From assembly GCF_965204195.1 (NCBI RefSeq), contig NZ_OZ241975.1:1488001-1552000 (forward strand): a stretch of DNA of 64,000 nucleotides, read 5' to 3'. This document shows positions 56,348 through 64,000 of the stretch, piece by piece; positions within the stretch are counted from its first letter, which is position 1; each line of letters opens with the position of its first letter. Below the pieces are notes generated by a model. That model was not told where the DNA came from, made no database searches, and was given only the letters and a program-made list of their open reading frames with translations. Made by a program: the position numbers and the translations under genes. Source of the DNA: Poriferisodalis sp965204195. Its GTDB lineage: Bacteria > Actinomycetota > Acidimicrobiia > Acidimicrobiales > Poriferisodalaceae.

Positions 56348-58434
56348 GCGCAGGGCGGGTCATCGGGGTCATCGACCCTTTCACCAATGGCGCATCGGGC
56401 ACGGCGCTGTTGCCGGGTTCCAAGAGCATCACGAACAGGGCCGTGCTGTGTGCGGCCCTGGCCACCGGGCGCAGCACGCTCGACGGGGTCCTGTTCGCGG
56501 ACGACACCGAGGCCATGATCGAAGCGGTCACTGCCCTCGGAGCGGTAGTGCGGGTGAATCGCGGCAAGCGTCGGCTCATCATCGATGGCATCGGCGGACG
56601 GCGCTCGGTATCGCATGACGCGCCAGACGAGCCGGTCATGGTGCACGCGCGCTCGTCGGGAACGACAGCCCGCTTCATCCTGCCCGTGGTCGCCGCCCTC
56701 GGCGGCCGCTGGCTGCTCGACGGCGATCCCCAGCTGCGCACGCGCCCGCTGGACGATCTGCTGGCGGCACAGCGCTCGCTGGGCGTCAAGGTGCGCGAAC
56801 TCGGCGAGCACGGCTGCCTGCCGATTGACGTGTCATCGCAGGCCGTCGACGATGCGAGCGCTGTTCTGCGTCACATACGGATCCGGGCCGACGCTTCCAG
56901 CCAGTACGCGAGCGGCCTGCTGCTCGCCGGCCCTCTGCGCGGCGGCATTCATGTGGAGATCGATTCCGATTTCGACGCCGTCAGCCGGCCCTACATCGAC
57001 ATGACGGTCGCGGTCATGGAGGCCTTCGGCGCGAACGTGACCGTCCCGAGTGCCGATCGCTTCGTGGTGACCGAAGGCCGCTACCGGGCCGCCGACTATG
57101 TGATCGAGCCCGATGCGTCTGCCGCGAGCTATGTCTGGGCCGCTGCTGCCCTGTGCGGCGGCAAGGTGCGTGTCGAAGGGCTCGGCAGCCACAGCATCCA
57201 AGGCGACGTGCGATTCGCTGAGGTCCTCGGCGAGATGGGGGCAGATGTCACCGTCAGCGACGATGCCATCGCCGTCGGTGCGCCGCCGAGCGGAATGCTC
57301 CTCGGAGGCTCGTTCGACTTGCGCGACTTCTCCGACACCGCTCAGACGCTGGCTGCGGTGGCAGCGTTCGCGGAGGGCACCACCTCCATCGGCGGCATCG
57401 GATTCATCCGCCGCAAGGAGACCGACCGCATCGGCAACACGGCCACCGAGCTCGTCAAGCGCGGCGTCGATGCCGTGGCCGAGCACGACGGCATTACCGT
57501 CCGAGCGAACCCCTTCGGGCTCCGGGCGGGCTTGGTCGACTGCCACGGCGACCATCGGATGGCGATGGCGATGTCCCTGATGGGTTTGCGCGTGGCCGGG
57601 ATCGACATCGACGATCCCGATTGCGTCGCCAAGACCTTCCCCGACTTCTTCGATGCGATCGAGGCGCTCCGCGGCTCCCGTGAACCAGTCTCGGAGCAAC
57701 GGGTGACGGTGATCGCGATCGACGGTCCCGCCGCTTCCGGCAAGTCCAGCGTGGCCCGCGCAGTGGCCGGCGAGCTCGAGATGGACTATCTCGACACCGG
57801 CGCGATGTACCGGGCGGTGGCGTGGGCGGCCTTGCAAGCTGGAGTCGATCTCGATGACCTCGCGGCGGTAGCGGGTATTGCCCGCAGCGCCGATATCCAG
57901 ATTTCGAGCGTGAGCAACGCCCAGCAGGTGATGGTCGACGGCGCCGATGCCACGGCGGCGATCCGCAGTGCAGAGGTGGATCGCAGCGTCAGCGTGGTGG
58001 CGGCCAACCCCCAGGTGCGTTGGGTGCTGACCCGACGCCAGCGCGACTGGGCGAATTTCGTCGGCGGGGGGGTGATGGAGGGCCGCGACATCGGCAGCGT
58101 GGTGTTCCCTGACGCTTTGCTGAAGGTGTTCCTCACTGCTGCGCCTGCGGAGCGGGCCCGCCGTCGCCTCGCCCAGCAGGCCGACTCGGCGGGCGGCGTC
58201 GACGATGCGAGTCACGACGACGGAGCCGTCGCAGCGCTGGCCGCGGAGTTGAGCGAGCGGGATCGGTTCGACTCGGGCCGGGCCGACTCGCCGCTGCAGG
58301 TGGCACCCCGCGCGGTCATTGTCGACACCAGCGAGCTGTCGCAGGATGAGGCTGTCGAGATCATCACCGCGCTGTATCGCCGTGCGGCTGGGCTCCAGGT
58401 CCCGATCCGTCCCAGCTCGGTCCAAGGCCGATGA
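56344..58434 (+). CDS. aroA-cmk: Fused 3-phosphoshikimate 1-carboxyvinyltransferase / cytidylate kinase
   Basis: 696 residues in one frame. Residues 1-450 are EPSP synthase: LLPGSKSITNRAVL near 21, RSSGTTARFILP near 101, ASSQYASGLLLAGPL near 183, KETDRIGNTATEL near 358 and CHGDHRMAMAMSLMG near 399. Residues 457-690 are cytidylate kinase: IAIDGPAASGKSSVARAVA (P-loop), DTGAMYRAVAWAAL and EGRDIGSVVFPDA. The first makes the chorismate precursor; the second phosphorylates CMP and dCMP. The linker is short (GSREPVSEQR). Cmk normally stands alone between rluB and der in actinobacteria; here it is fused to aroA and follows tyrA. Confidence 0.95.
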   Translation: MSAGRVIGVIDPFTNGASGTALLPGSKSITNRAVLCAALATGRSTLDGVLFADDTEAMIEAVTALGAVVRVNRGKRRLIIDGIGGRRSVSHDAPDEPVMVHARSSGTTARFILPVVAALGGRWLLDGDPQLRTRPLDDLLAAQRSLGVKVRELGEHGCLPIDVSSQAVDDASAVLRHIRIRADASSQYASGLLLAGPLRGGIHVEIDSDFDAVSRPYIDMTVAVMEAFGANVTVPSADRFVVTEGRYRAADYVIEPDASAASYVWAAAALCGGKVRVEGLGSHSIQGDVRFAEVLGEMGADVTVSDDAIAVGAPPSGMLLGGSFDLRDFSDTAQTLAAVAAFAEGTTSIGGIGFIRRKETDRIGNTATELVKRGVDAVAEHDGITVRANPFGLRAGLVDCHGDHRMAMAMSLMGLRVAGIDIDDPDCVAKTFPDFFDAIEALRGSREPVSEQRVTVIAIDGPAASGKSSVARAVAGELEMDYLDTGAMYRAVAWAALQAGVDLDDLAAVAGIARSADIQISSVSNAQQVMVDGADATAAIRSAEVDRSVSVVAANPQVRWVLTRRQRDWANFVGGGVMEGRDIGSVVFPDALLKVFLTAAPAERARRRLAQQADSAGGVDDASHDDGAVAALAAELSERDRFDSGRADSPLQVAPRAVIVDTSELSQDEAVEIITALYRRAAGLQVPIRPSSVQGR

Positions 58435-59126
58435 GCGGATCGGGCCGGCCCGAGACCGATCTGCGCGACAGGCCGCTGAACATGGCCGTCTACAAGATCA
58501 TGAAGTACGCAATCTGGGGCGTCTTCCGGGCGTGGAACCGGATCTCCGTTGATGGGCTGACGAACCTGCCCGACGGCCCGTGCGTGTGGGTGCCCAACCA
58601 TCGCAGCTACATCGACACGCCGATCCACGCCGCGATTCCTGCGCGGATGCGGGTGATGGGCAAGGACTCGATGTGGAAGTACCGCTTTCCGGGCTGGCTG
58701 TTCACGACGATCGGCTGCTTCCCGGTGAACCGTGACGCGCCGGATCGGGCAGCGCTGAGGACTGCGCTAAATGCGCTGACCGACGGCGACGACCCGGTCG
58801 TGATGTTCGGCGAGGGCGAGCGCAAGGACGGGCCGCGGGTGCTGCCGCTCATGGACGGACCGGTGTACCTGGCGGCGCGGGCGCAGGTCCCGATCGTGCC
58901 CGTCGGCATTGGCGGAACTGCCGCAGCCATGCCGAGAGGCGCCAAGTTCATGTACCCCCGCCGGATCAAGTTCATCGTCGGCAAGCCGATGGACCCGCCG
59001 CCGCTGGGACCGAGTGGCCGGACATCACGACGAGCAGTGCGTGAGTTCACCGAGGAGCTGCGCGAGCGCATCCAGGAGCTCTTCGACCAGGCCCAAGCCG
59101 ACGTCGGCACCCCCAACGTCCACTGA
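58431..59126 (+). CDS. 1-acyl-glycerol-3-phosphate acyltransferase (PlsC family)
   Basis: 231 residues. WVPNHRSYIDTPIHA near residue 53 is the HxxxxD catalytic motif, VMFGEGERKDGP near 124 corresponds to the FPEGTRS substrate motif, and VPIVPVGIGGTAAAMP near 158 is block IV. It transfers a fatty acyl group to lysophosphatidic acid or a like acceptor in phospholipid synthesis. Its ATG overlaps the aroA-cmk stop. Confidence 0.88.
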   Translation: MSGSGRPETDLRDRPLNMAVYKIMKYAIWGVFRAWNRISVDGLTNLPDGPCVWVPNHRSYIDTPIHAAIPARMRVMGKDSMWKYRFPGWLFTTIGCFPVNRDAPDRAALRTALNALTDGDDPVVMFGEGERKDGPRVLPLMDGPVYLAARAQVPIVPVGIGGTAAAMPRGAKFMYPRRIKFIVGKPMDPPPLGPSGRTSRRAVREFTEELRERIQELFDQAQADVGTPNVH

Positions 59127-59162
59127 GCCAGGCGTTCGGGCTATAGCCGCAGTGGACGCGCG

Positions 59163-59405
59163 TCAGCGGTAGGCGTCTCTGCGTGGCGTGATGGCGGTGA
59201 CTCGGATCACGTCGTCCGAGACCCGGTAGATGATGCGATGGCTCCTGCCGAGGCGGGCCGAGCGGAAGCCGCGCGGGTTGCCTTGCAGCTTCTTGCCGAG
59301 CGCAGGGTTGTTGTTGAGGCGCCGGATTATCTCCATCGCCCGCTGGCGTTGCGACTGAGGCAGCCCTCTCAGCGATTTGGCTGCACTGCGTGACAGTTCG
59401 GGCAC
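59163..59405 (-). CDS. RelE/ParE-type toxin
   Basis: 80 residues with the RelE fold pattern: an N-terminal KSLRGLPQSQRQRAMEIIRRL helix, LGKKLQGNPRGFRSARLG, then the basic RSHRIIYRVSDDVIRVTAITPRRDAY strand pair holding the putative catalytic Arg and Tyr. It would cleave mRNA at the ribosome unless bound by the antitoxin. The GTG start is 18 bp after the antitoxin stop. Confidence 0.85.
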   Translation of the reverse strand: MPELSRSAAKSLRGLPQSQRQRAMEIIRRLNNNPALGKKLQGNPRGFRSARLGRSHRIIYRVSDDVIRVTAITPRRDAYR

Positions 59406-59423
59406 AGCCCTGATCTTGTGTCG

Positions 59424-59696
59424 CTAGATCTCGTCGAGTCGAATGAATTCGCCTGCGGCGAACTCGGCCTCGCCCTGCGCAATGGCCGCCATCGTGTCGT
59501 CGTCGCTCAAGATGTTGAGCGTCTCGACGAGCGACTCGTACTCGTCACGCGAGACGATGACTGCTACCGGCCGGCCGTGCTTGGTGATGACGCACTGTGT
59601 GCCGGTGCGATCGATCTCGTCGACGATCTCGCTGAGGTTGCTGCGGACGTCTGTCAGCGGCGCCGTCGATGGGATGGGTTCCAGCCGTGATGACAC
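59424..59696 (-). CDS. Phd/YefM-type antitoxin
   Basis: 90 residues. PLTDVRSNLSEIVDEIDRTGTQCVITKHGRPVAVIVSRDEYESLVETL is a full Phd/YefM DNA-binding domain; the acidic C-terminal tail would wrap the toxin. GTG 59696 was chosen because TACACT ends six bases upstream and the frame above it has no family similarity. Antitoxin first, toxin second is the usual autoregulated order. Confidence 0.87.
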   Translation of the reverse strand: MSSRLEPIPSTAPLTDVRSNLSEIVDEIDRTGTQCVITKHGRPVAVIVSRDEYESLVETLNILSDDDTMAAIAQGEAEFAAGEFIRLDEI

Positions 59697-59702
59697 AGTA
59701 GA

Positions 59703-59708
59703 AGTGTA
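59703..59708 (-). promoter_or_regulatory. -10 box of the toxin-antitoxin operon
   Basis: Minus-strand TACACT, six bases before GTG 59696. It overlaps a TGTACA palindrome that could be the antitoxin operator. Confidence 0.45.
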
Positions 59709-59739
59709 CAGTATTCCGTGCAGAAGGTTCGACGGCTTC

Positions 59740-60783
59740 TCAACTCGCCGGGCCCGCGAGCGTGGCCAGCACATTGCTGGCGGCGATGGACCGATCCGTG
59801 GCGCGAACTCGCGCTCTGGGGGGCACAGCGAGGCTGGCATGAACGGCCGCTTGCATGGCGTCGAGCAGGTCACGCAGCTCTCGCGGCGGGGGGAAGTACT
59901 CGTCCTCGTCGGTGATCGTCACCTCGGTAGTGCCCCCAGCGGGCGCCAAGCGTGCGATCACCGCATCCACGAGCTCTTCCGGCGCGGAAGCCCCGGCGGT
60001 GACTCCTACCGTGCCGCGCAGGTCGTCGGGCAGTTCAGCGGCGGCGTTCACACGCAGCACGCGCTCGCAGCCTGACTCCGCTGCCACCTTGGCCAATGCC
60101 ATGGTGTTCGACGAGTTCGCTGAGCCGATGACGACCACGGCGTCACAGGCCGCAGCGATCTCGGCCAGTGCGCTTTGCCGATTGGTCGTGGCGAAGCACA
60201 AGTCGGAGCGACCCGGCATCCAGACGTCGCCGAAGCGATCCTTCGCGGCTTCGGCCACGTCGGACCAGTCGCGGTGGCTGAGCGTGGTCTGGGCCAGCAC
60301 TGCCACGGGTGCGTCGGTGTCGTCGAGCAAGTCGACATCGGCAGGTTCCGAGACCAATGAGATCGACTCGGGCGCCACCGCCATCGTCCCGACCGCCTCG
60401 TCATGACCTTCGTGGCCTACATAGACGACCCTGAAGCCCTTGCCAGCACGTATGCGGACCTCGTGGTGCACCTTGGTCACCAAGGGGCAGACGGCGTCCA
60501 CCACGTAGCCGCCGCGCCGCCGGGCCTCGGCGACGACATCGGGTGCCGAACCGTGCGCTGAGAGCATGAGCGGCCGACCGGGCGGCACTTCGGCGACGTC
60601 GTCGACGAACACCACGCCGAGTCGCTCGAAGCGATCTACCACGAGGCGGTTGTGGACGATCTCGTGGTAGCAGTACACCGGCGGCGGGAATGAGCGAACG
60701 AGCCAGGCGAGCGCCTTGATGGCCATTTCGACGCCGGCGCAGAAGCCACGAGGCGCCGCCAGCAGCACCTGGTCCACAGCCAC
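59740..60783 (-). CDS. ispH: 4-hydroxy-3-methylbut-2-enyl diphosphate reductase
   Basis: 347 residues, last enzyme of the MEP isoprenoid pathway, a 4Fe-4S protein. The three cluster Cys are in APRGFCAGVEMAI near 14, VDAVCPLVTKVHHEV near 103 and SDLCFATTNRQ near 202; SANSSNTMAL near 230 is the substrate loop. GTG 60783 has a TAACGT box seven bases upstream and gives the family N-terminus; the open frame beyond it (to 61878) is antisense to the next gene. Confidence 0.93.
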   Translation of the reverse strand: MAVDQVLLAAPRGFCAGVEMAIKALAWLVRSFPPPVYCYHEIVHNRLVVDRFERLGVVFVDDVAEVPPGRPLMLSAHGSAPDVVAEARRRGGYVVDAVCPLVTKVHHEVRIRAGKGFRVVYVGHEGHDEAVGTMAVAPESISLVSEPADVDLLDDTDAPVAVLAQTTLSHRDWSDVAEAAKDRFGDVWMPGRSDLCFATTNRQSALAEIAAACDAVVVIGSANSSNTMALAKVAAESGCERVLRVNAAAELPDDLRGTVGVTAGASAPEELVDAVIARLAPAGGTTEVTITDEDEYFPPPRELRDLLDAMQAAVHASLAVPPRARVRATDRSIAASNVLATLAGPAS

Positions 60784-60790
60784 CCAGTTG

Positions 60791-60796
60791 ACGTTA
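60791..60796 (-). promoter_or_regulatory. -10 box of ispH
   Basis: Minus-strand TAACGT, seven bases before GTG 60783. Only 45 bp separate the ispH start from the divergent DUF512 gene. Confidence 0.45.
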
Positions 60797-60816
60797 CCGA
60801 CGCCGTGAGAGCTTCC

Positions 60817-60822
60817 TATCCT
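60817..60822 (+). promoter_or_regulatory. -10 box of the DUF512 gene
   Basis: TATCCT, six bases before ATG 60829. The two divergent -10 boxes are 20 bp apart, so each promoter's -35 would fall in or near the other gene's start. Confidence 0.45.
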
Positions 60823-60828
60823 GAACCC

Positions 60829-62451
60829 ATGTCCCGGCCGGTTGTGGTGGCGGTGCAGCCCGACTCGGCGGCCGAGACTGCCGGGCTGACGCCCGGCGAT
60901 GAGGTGGTGTCGATCTCGGGCGTCATCCCGACTGATGTGATCGCCTGGCAGCTGCTGGTCGACGAGGCGGATCCCACGCTGGCGGTGCTGCGCGACGGGC
61001 ACGAGATTGCCATCGACATTCCGAAGGCCGCTGGCGTCCCGCTGGGCGCCGAGGTGCATGCGGCGATCTTCGACCGGGTGCAGACCTGCGACAACCACTG
61101 CGAGTTCTGCTTCATCTACCAGCTGCCCCACGGGTTGCGCCGGAGCCTCTATCTCAAGGACGACGACTACCGGCTGTCGTTCCTGTACGGGAACTTCACG
61201 ACGCTGACCCGTTTTACCGAACTGGACCTCGAACGGGTGCTGGACGAGCGGCTGTCGCCGCTGTACGTGTCGATCCATGCCACCGATCCTGACGTGCGGT
61301 CTCGAATGCTCCGCAACCCGCGCGGCGCGACAAGCCTGCGATGGCTGAGCGCGCTGCTCGGCGGGGGCATCGAGGTTCACGGTCAGGTCGTGGTGTGCCC
61401 GGGCGTGAACGACGGGCGGATGCTGGCCGACACGCTGGCAGGCGTGCTGGATCGGTTCCCGTCGCTGGCGACGCTGGCGGTGGTGCCGCTCGGGGTCAGC
61501 TCCCACCAGCGAGAGCCGGCCATGCGCCCGCACACGGCCGCGGAAGCTGCGGCGGTCGTCGACCTGTGCGAGGAGTGGCAGCAGCGCTATCTGGATGTGC
61601 TCGGCCGCCGGCTGGTGTTCGCTGCCGATGAGTACTACCTGCTGGCGGGTCGACCCTTTCCCGCAGCGGCGACGTACGGCGACTTCCCGATGCACGAGGA
61701 CGGCATCGGCATGGCGCAGGCATTCTCCCAGGAGTTCTGGGCGGCCGGTGAGGCCGCCGACGGCGGAGATGCCGGATCCGAACGCGGTCTCAGGCAGCGC
61801 GCGCCGGCGGCGGGGTTCTTCTCGTGGGTGGACGGGGCGCCGGCGGAGGGCTATCGCGCAGTGCGGGTGCCCGGACATGGCGCGAACCGCAGCGGCGAGA
61901 TTGACATCGACGGATTGCCGCTCAGTCTCGGACCCCAGCCGACGTCGACGCCGGTGGCCGTGGCGCTGCCGGGATCACCCCGTCATGGCCCTGCTCGAAA
62001 GATCCGCCCTACCAACGGCGAACCAGCCGCCCAGCCCATCGGGATCCTGACGGGCACCTACGGAGCTGCCGTGCTGGCACCGTTGGTGAGCCAGTGGCAC
62101 GCAGATGCCATCGCCCGAGAGAAGCCGAGCCCGCCGGAGGCACGGGTCATCGAAGTGCCCAACAGCTTCTTCGGCGGCAACATCGGCGTGACCGGCTTAC
62201 TCGCCGGCGTCGACATCGCCGCCGCGTTGGCCGCCGAGCCGGTCGAGCATCGCTACCTGCTGGCCGACGTCTGCCTGTCGGGCGGGCAGTTCCTCGACGG
62301 CATGACACCCGCCGAGCTGCCCCGGCACGTCGAGATCGTCCCGACGAACGGCAGCGCCCTGCGACAGTTGCTTGACGCTGCCGCCGCAGCACCGTCCGCT
62401 GCGGCCCCTCCGCGCGACACTGCATCGCACACAGAAGGTGCCTCGCAATGA
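60829..62451 (+). CDS. DUF512 family Fe-S protein with N-terminal PDZ-like domain
   Basis: 540 residues. The PDZ-like start is VQPDSAAETAGLTPGDEVVSISG. CDNHCEFCFIYQLP near residue 86 is a CxxxCxxC cluster motif like that of radical SAM enzymes, followed by the DUF512-typical LYLKDDDYRLSFLYGNFTTLT and YVSIHATDPDVR segments, with GVNDG near 195. It is found next to der in many bacteria; the biochemical role is unknown. A Gly/Ala/Pro-rich insert (about residues 308-405) splits the C-terminal part, which resumes at IGILTGTYGAAVLAPL. Confidence 0.85.
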   Translation: MSRPVVVAVQPDSAAETAGLTPGDEVVSISGVIPTDVIAWQLLVDEADPTLAVLRDGHEIAIDIPKAAGVPLGAEVHAAIFDRVQTCDNHCEFCFIYQLPHGLRRSLYLKDDDYRLSFLYGNFTTLTRFTELDLERVLDERLSPLYVSIHATDPDVRSRMLRNPRGATSLRWLSALLGGGIEVHGQVVVCPGVNDGRMLADTLAGVLDRFPSLATLAVVPLGVSSHQREPAMRPHTAAEAAAVVDLCEEWQQRYLDVLGRRLVFAADEYYLLAGRPFPAAATYGDFPMHEDGIGMAQAFSQEFWAAGEAADGGDAGSERGLRQRAPAAGFFSWVDGAPAEGYRAVRVPGHGANRSGEIDIDGLPLSLGPQPTSTPVAVALPGSPRHGPARKIRPTNGEPAAQPIGILTGTYGAAVLAPLVSQWHADAIAREKPSPPEARVIEVPNSFFGGNIGVTGLLAGVDIAAALAAEPVEHRYLLADVCLSGGQFLDGMTPAELPRHVEIVPTNGSALRQLLDAAAAAPSAAAPPRDTASHTEGASQ

Positions 62452-63839
62452 GCGCCGAACTGCCCGTGGTGGGCATCGTGGGTCGGCCGAACGTCGGCAA
62501 GTCCACGCTGTTCAACCGGCTTGTCGGCCGCCGCGAGGCGGTAGTGGCGCCCGAGCCCGGCGTGACGCGCGACCGCAAGGCAGCTGAGGCCGCCTGGCGC
62601 GGGCACAAGTTCATCGTGGTGGACACCGGCGGGTGGTCCGCCGACGGCGACACGCTTGACGGCAAGGTGTCCTCCCAGAGCGAGCGCGCGATGGGCGACG
62701 CCGACGTGTTGCTGCTGGTGGTCGACCTCACCGTCGGCATCACCGAACCCGACGCTCGCATCGCCGCCATGCTGCGGCGCAGCGGCCAGCCCACCTTGGT
62801 GGTCGCCAACAAGGCAGACAGCGGCACTCGTGATGACGGTCGGTGGGAATTCAACGGCCTCGGGCTGGGCGAAGCCTGGGCCGTGTCCGCCCTCCACGGC
62901 CGCAACGTCGGCGATGTGCTCGATCGGGTGCTTGACCTGTTCGAGCTCAGCGCGGACGAGGCCGCAGACGACGAGTTGGACGAGACAGACGAGTTCGACG
63001 AGTTCCAAAACGCGGCAGCCCCCGACCGTGACGGGCCCAGCAGCGAGGACGAAGCGCCCGTCGATCCCGAGGCGGCGGTGCCGGCGGTCGCCATCGTGGG
63101 GCGGCCCAACGTCGGCAAGTCGACGCTGTTCAACCGGCTCATCGGCGACGAACGGTCCGTTGTGCACGACCAACCCGGCACGACCCGTGACACCATCGAC
63201 ACCCTCGTGGAGACCGAGGCAGGCCCGGTGCGGTTCGTCGACACCGCAGGCATGCGCCGCAAGGCGCGGGTCGACGCGGACACTGAGTACTACGCCAACT
63301 TGCGGGCGCTGCGGGCCATCGATGCCTGCGACGTATCGCTGCTGGTCATCGACGCCACTGAAGGAGTGACGGCACAGGACCAGCGTCTCGCCGAGCGCAT
63401 CGACGCCGCGGGCTGCCCGATCGTGGTGCTGCTCAACAAATGGGAGACGCTGGATGCCGGGCATCGTGAAGGCGTTTTGGGGGAGCTGGCGCGTCGCCTG
63501 CACTTCGTCGGCGAATCACCCGTGTTGCGCATCAGCGCGCTGACGGGTCGGGGCGTGCATCGGCTGGTGCCCGCAGTCTCCGCCGCGATGGAGGCATACG
63601 AATCGAGAGCGCCGACTGCCAAGGTGAACGAAATCGTCCAGCTCGCGCAGTCCGTACAGCCGGCGCCAGGCGGAGCACGGGTGCTGTACGCCACCCAGGC
63701 CGCAACGCAGCCGCCGACGTTCACGTTGTTCGCCAACCGGGAGCTCCCAGCTACCTACCTGCGATACCTCGAGCGCCGCTTGCGCGAAGAGCTGGGCCTA
63801 GCGAAGACGCCGCTCAAACTGCGAGTGCGCCGACGATGA
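62448..63839 (+). CDS. der: GTPase Der (EngA)
   Basis: 463 residues, double GTPase for 50S ribosome assembly. The first G domain has VGRPNVGKSTLFNRLVG near residue 10, DTGG and NKAD. The second has VGRPNVGKSTLFNRLIG near 218, DTAGMRR and NKWE. A KH-like domain closes the protein (QPPTFTLFANRELPATYLRYLERRLRE). The linker between the G domains is very acidic (about 165-205). ATG overlaps the DUF512 stop. Confidence 0.96.
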   Translation: MSAELPVVGIVGRPNVGKSTLFNRLVGRREAVVAPEPGVTRDRKAAEAAWRGHKFIVVDTGGWSADGDTLDGKVSSQSERAMGDADVLLLVVDLTVGITEPDARIAAMLRRSGQPTLVVANKADSGTRDDGRWEFNGLGLGEAWAVSALHGRNVGDVLDRVLDLFELSADEAADDELDETDEFDEFQNAAAPDRDGPSSEDEAPVDPEAAVPAVAIVGRPNVGKSTLFNRLIGDERSVVHDQPGTTRDTIDTLVETEAGPVRFVDTAGMRRKARVDADTEYYANLRALRAIDACDVSLLVIDATEGVTAQDQRLAERIDAAGCPIVVLLNKWETLDAGHREGVLGELARRLHFVGESPVLRISALTGRGVHRLVPAVSAAMEAYESRAPTAKVNEIVQLAQSVQPAPGGARVLYATQAATQPPTFTLFANRELPATYLRYLERRLREELGLAKTPLKLRVRRR

Positions 63840-64000
63840 GGCCGCTGTCCAGACGCGGAGCGCCCTCGACCGCCCAGCGGCAGAATCGTCGCCCGCTTCC
63901 AGACGGACCTCGTCATCCCGGCCGGCGCAGGAGCGGCGAAAGCGACCAGGCCCAGCAGCGGCGTTCGGGGGCGCCGTGGCACTTCTGGCTCGTCGTCATC
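63836..64000 (+). CDS. Unidentified protein, 3' end outside window
   Basis: The ATG overlaps the der TGA (ATGA), so translation is coupled. The visible 55 residues are a strongly basic Arg/Pro/Gln-rich segment ending in a hydrophobic WHFWLVVI that may begin a membrane helix. Too little is seen to name a family. Confidence 0.5.
   Translation, partial: MRPLSRRGAPSTAQRQNRRPLPDGPRHPGRRRSGESDQAQQRRSGAPWHFWLVVI

Noticed and set aside
60784..61878. Long N-terminal extension of ispH
   Set aside because: The frame is open but antisense to the DUF512 gene and lacks family similarity. The GTG at 60783 with a -10 box fits the known IspH start.

Overview
The window is high-GC DNA from an actinobacterium. 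The 16S gene and the gene content fit class Acidimicrobiia or a close relative, but this was judged by eye, without a database search. A complete rRNA operon (16S-23S-5S) lies at 23.1-28.2 kb. From the arginine genes to the right end, the gene order largely follows a block I know from Mycobacterium tuberculosis (argC...argH, mpg, tyrS, a TPR protein, tlyA-nadK-recN-steA-mctB/steB-pyrG-xerD, scpA-scpB-rluB-cmk-der). Lineage-specific genes are inserted into it: the rRNA operon, an aldolase, korAB, a deaminase, an HNH protein, trpS, an indolepyruvate oxidoreductase and a toxin-antitoxin pair.

Layout. 0-3.3 kb: a DUF192 protein, a GPP34 protein, a nitroreductase and an organomercurial-lyase (MerB)-like gene interrupted by one in-frame TGA. 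3.3-11.1 kb, minus strand: an M20-type amidohydrolase and both glutamate synthase subunits (gltD, gltB). 11.3-17.5 kb: argC-argB-argD-argF-argR-argH, divergent from gltB. 17.5-22.6 kb: mpg, a Nudix hydrolase, two small membrane proteins, a two-gene ABC exporter and tyrS. 22.6-28.2 kb: rRNA operon with promoter, processing stems and terminator. 28.2-33.7 kb: TPR protein, class I aldolase, korA-korB. 33.7-41.4 kb: tlyA, nadK, recN, steA, steB, a GT2 and a MraY-like transferase, mostly overlapping start-to-stop. 41.4-47.8 kb: a deaminase, pyrG, xerD, a superinfection-immunity-like membrane protein and a DUF222-HNH protein. 47.8-64 kb: trpS, scpA-scpB-rluB, a large indolepyruvate oxidoreductase, tyrA, a fused aroA-cmk, plsC, a RelBE-type pair, ispH, a DUF512 Fe-S protein, der and the start of one more gene.

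The most striking object is at 2163-3308. The TGA at 2652-2654 sits exactly where MerB has catalytic Cys159. It is followed at once by a two-part hairpin with a GGTC apical loop, the geometry of a bacterial selenocysteine insertion element. I read this as one candidate selenoprotein of 381 residues rather than two genes or a pseudogene.

Other structure includes: a roughly 70-bp repeat inserted in frame twice inside gltB, with a decayed third copy at 19.2 kb; a nested hairpin ending three bases before the gltB start codon; a 30-bp tandem repeat at the argF-argR junction; twin hairpins with a compensatory base change between convergent genes at 41.4 kb; and a recurring TANNNT box 6-8 bases before the start codon of thirteen genes, which suggests leaderless transcription.
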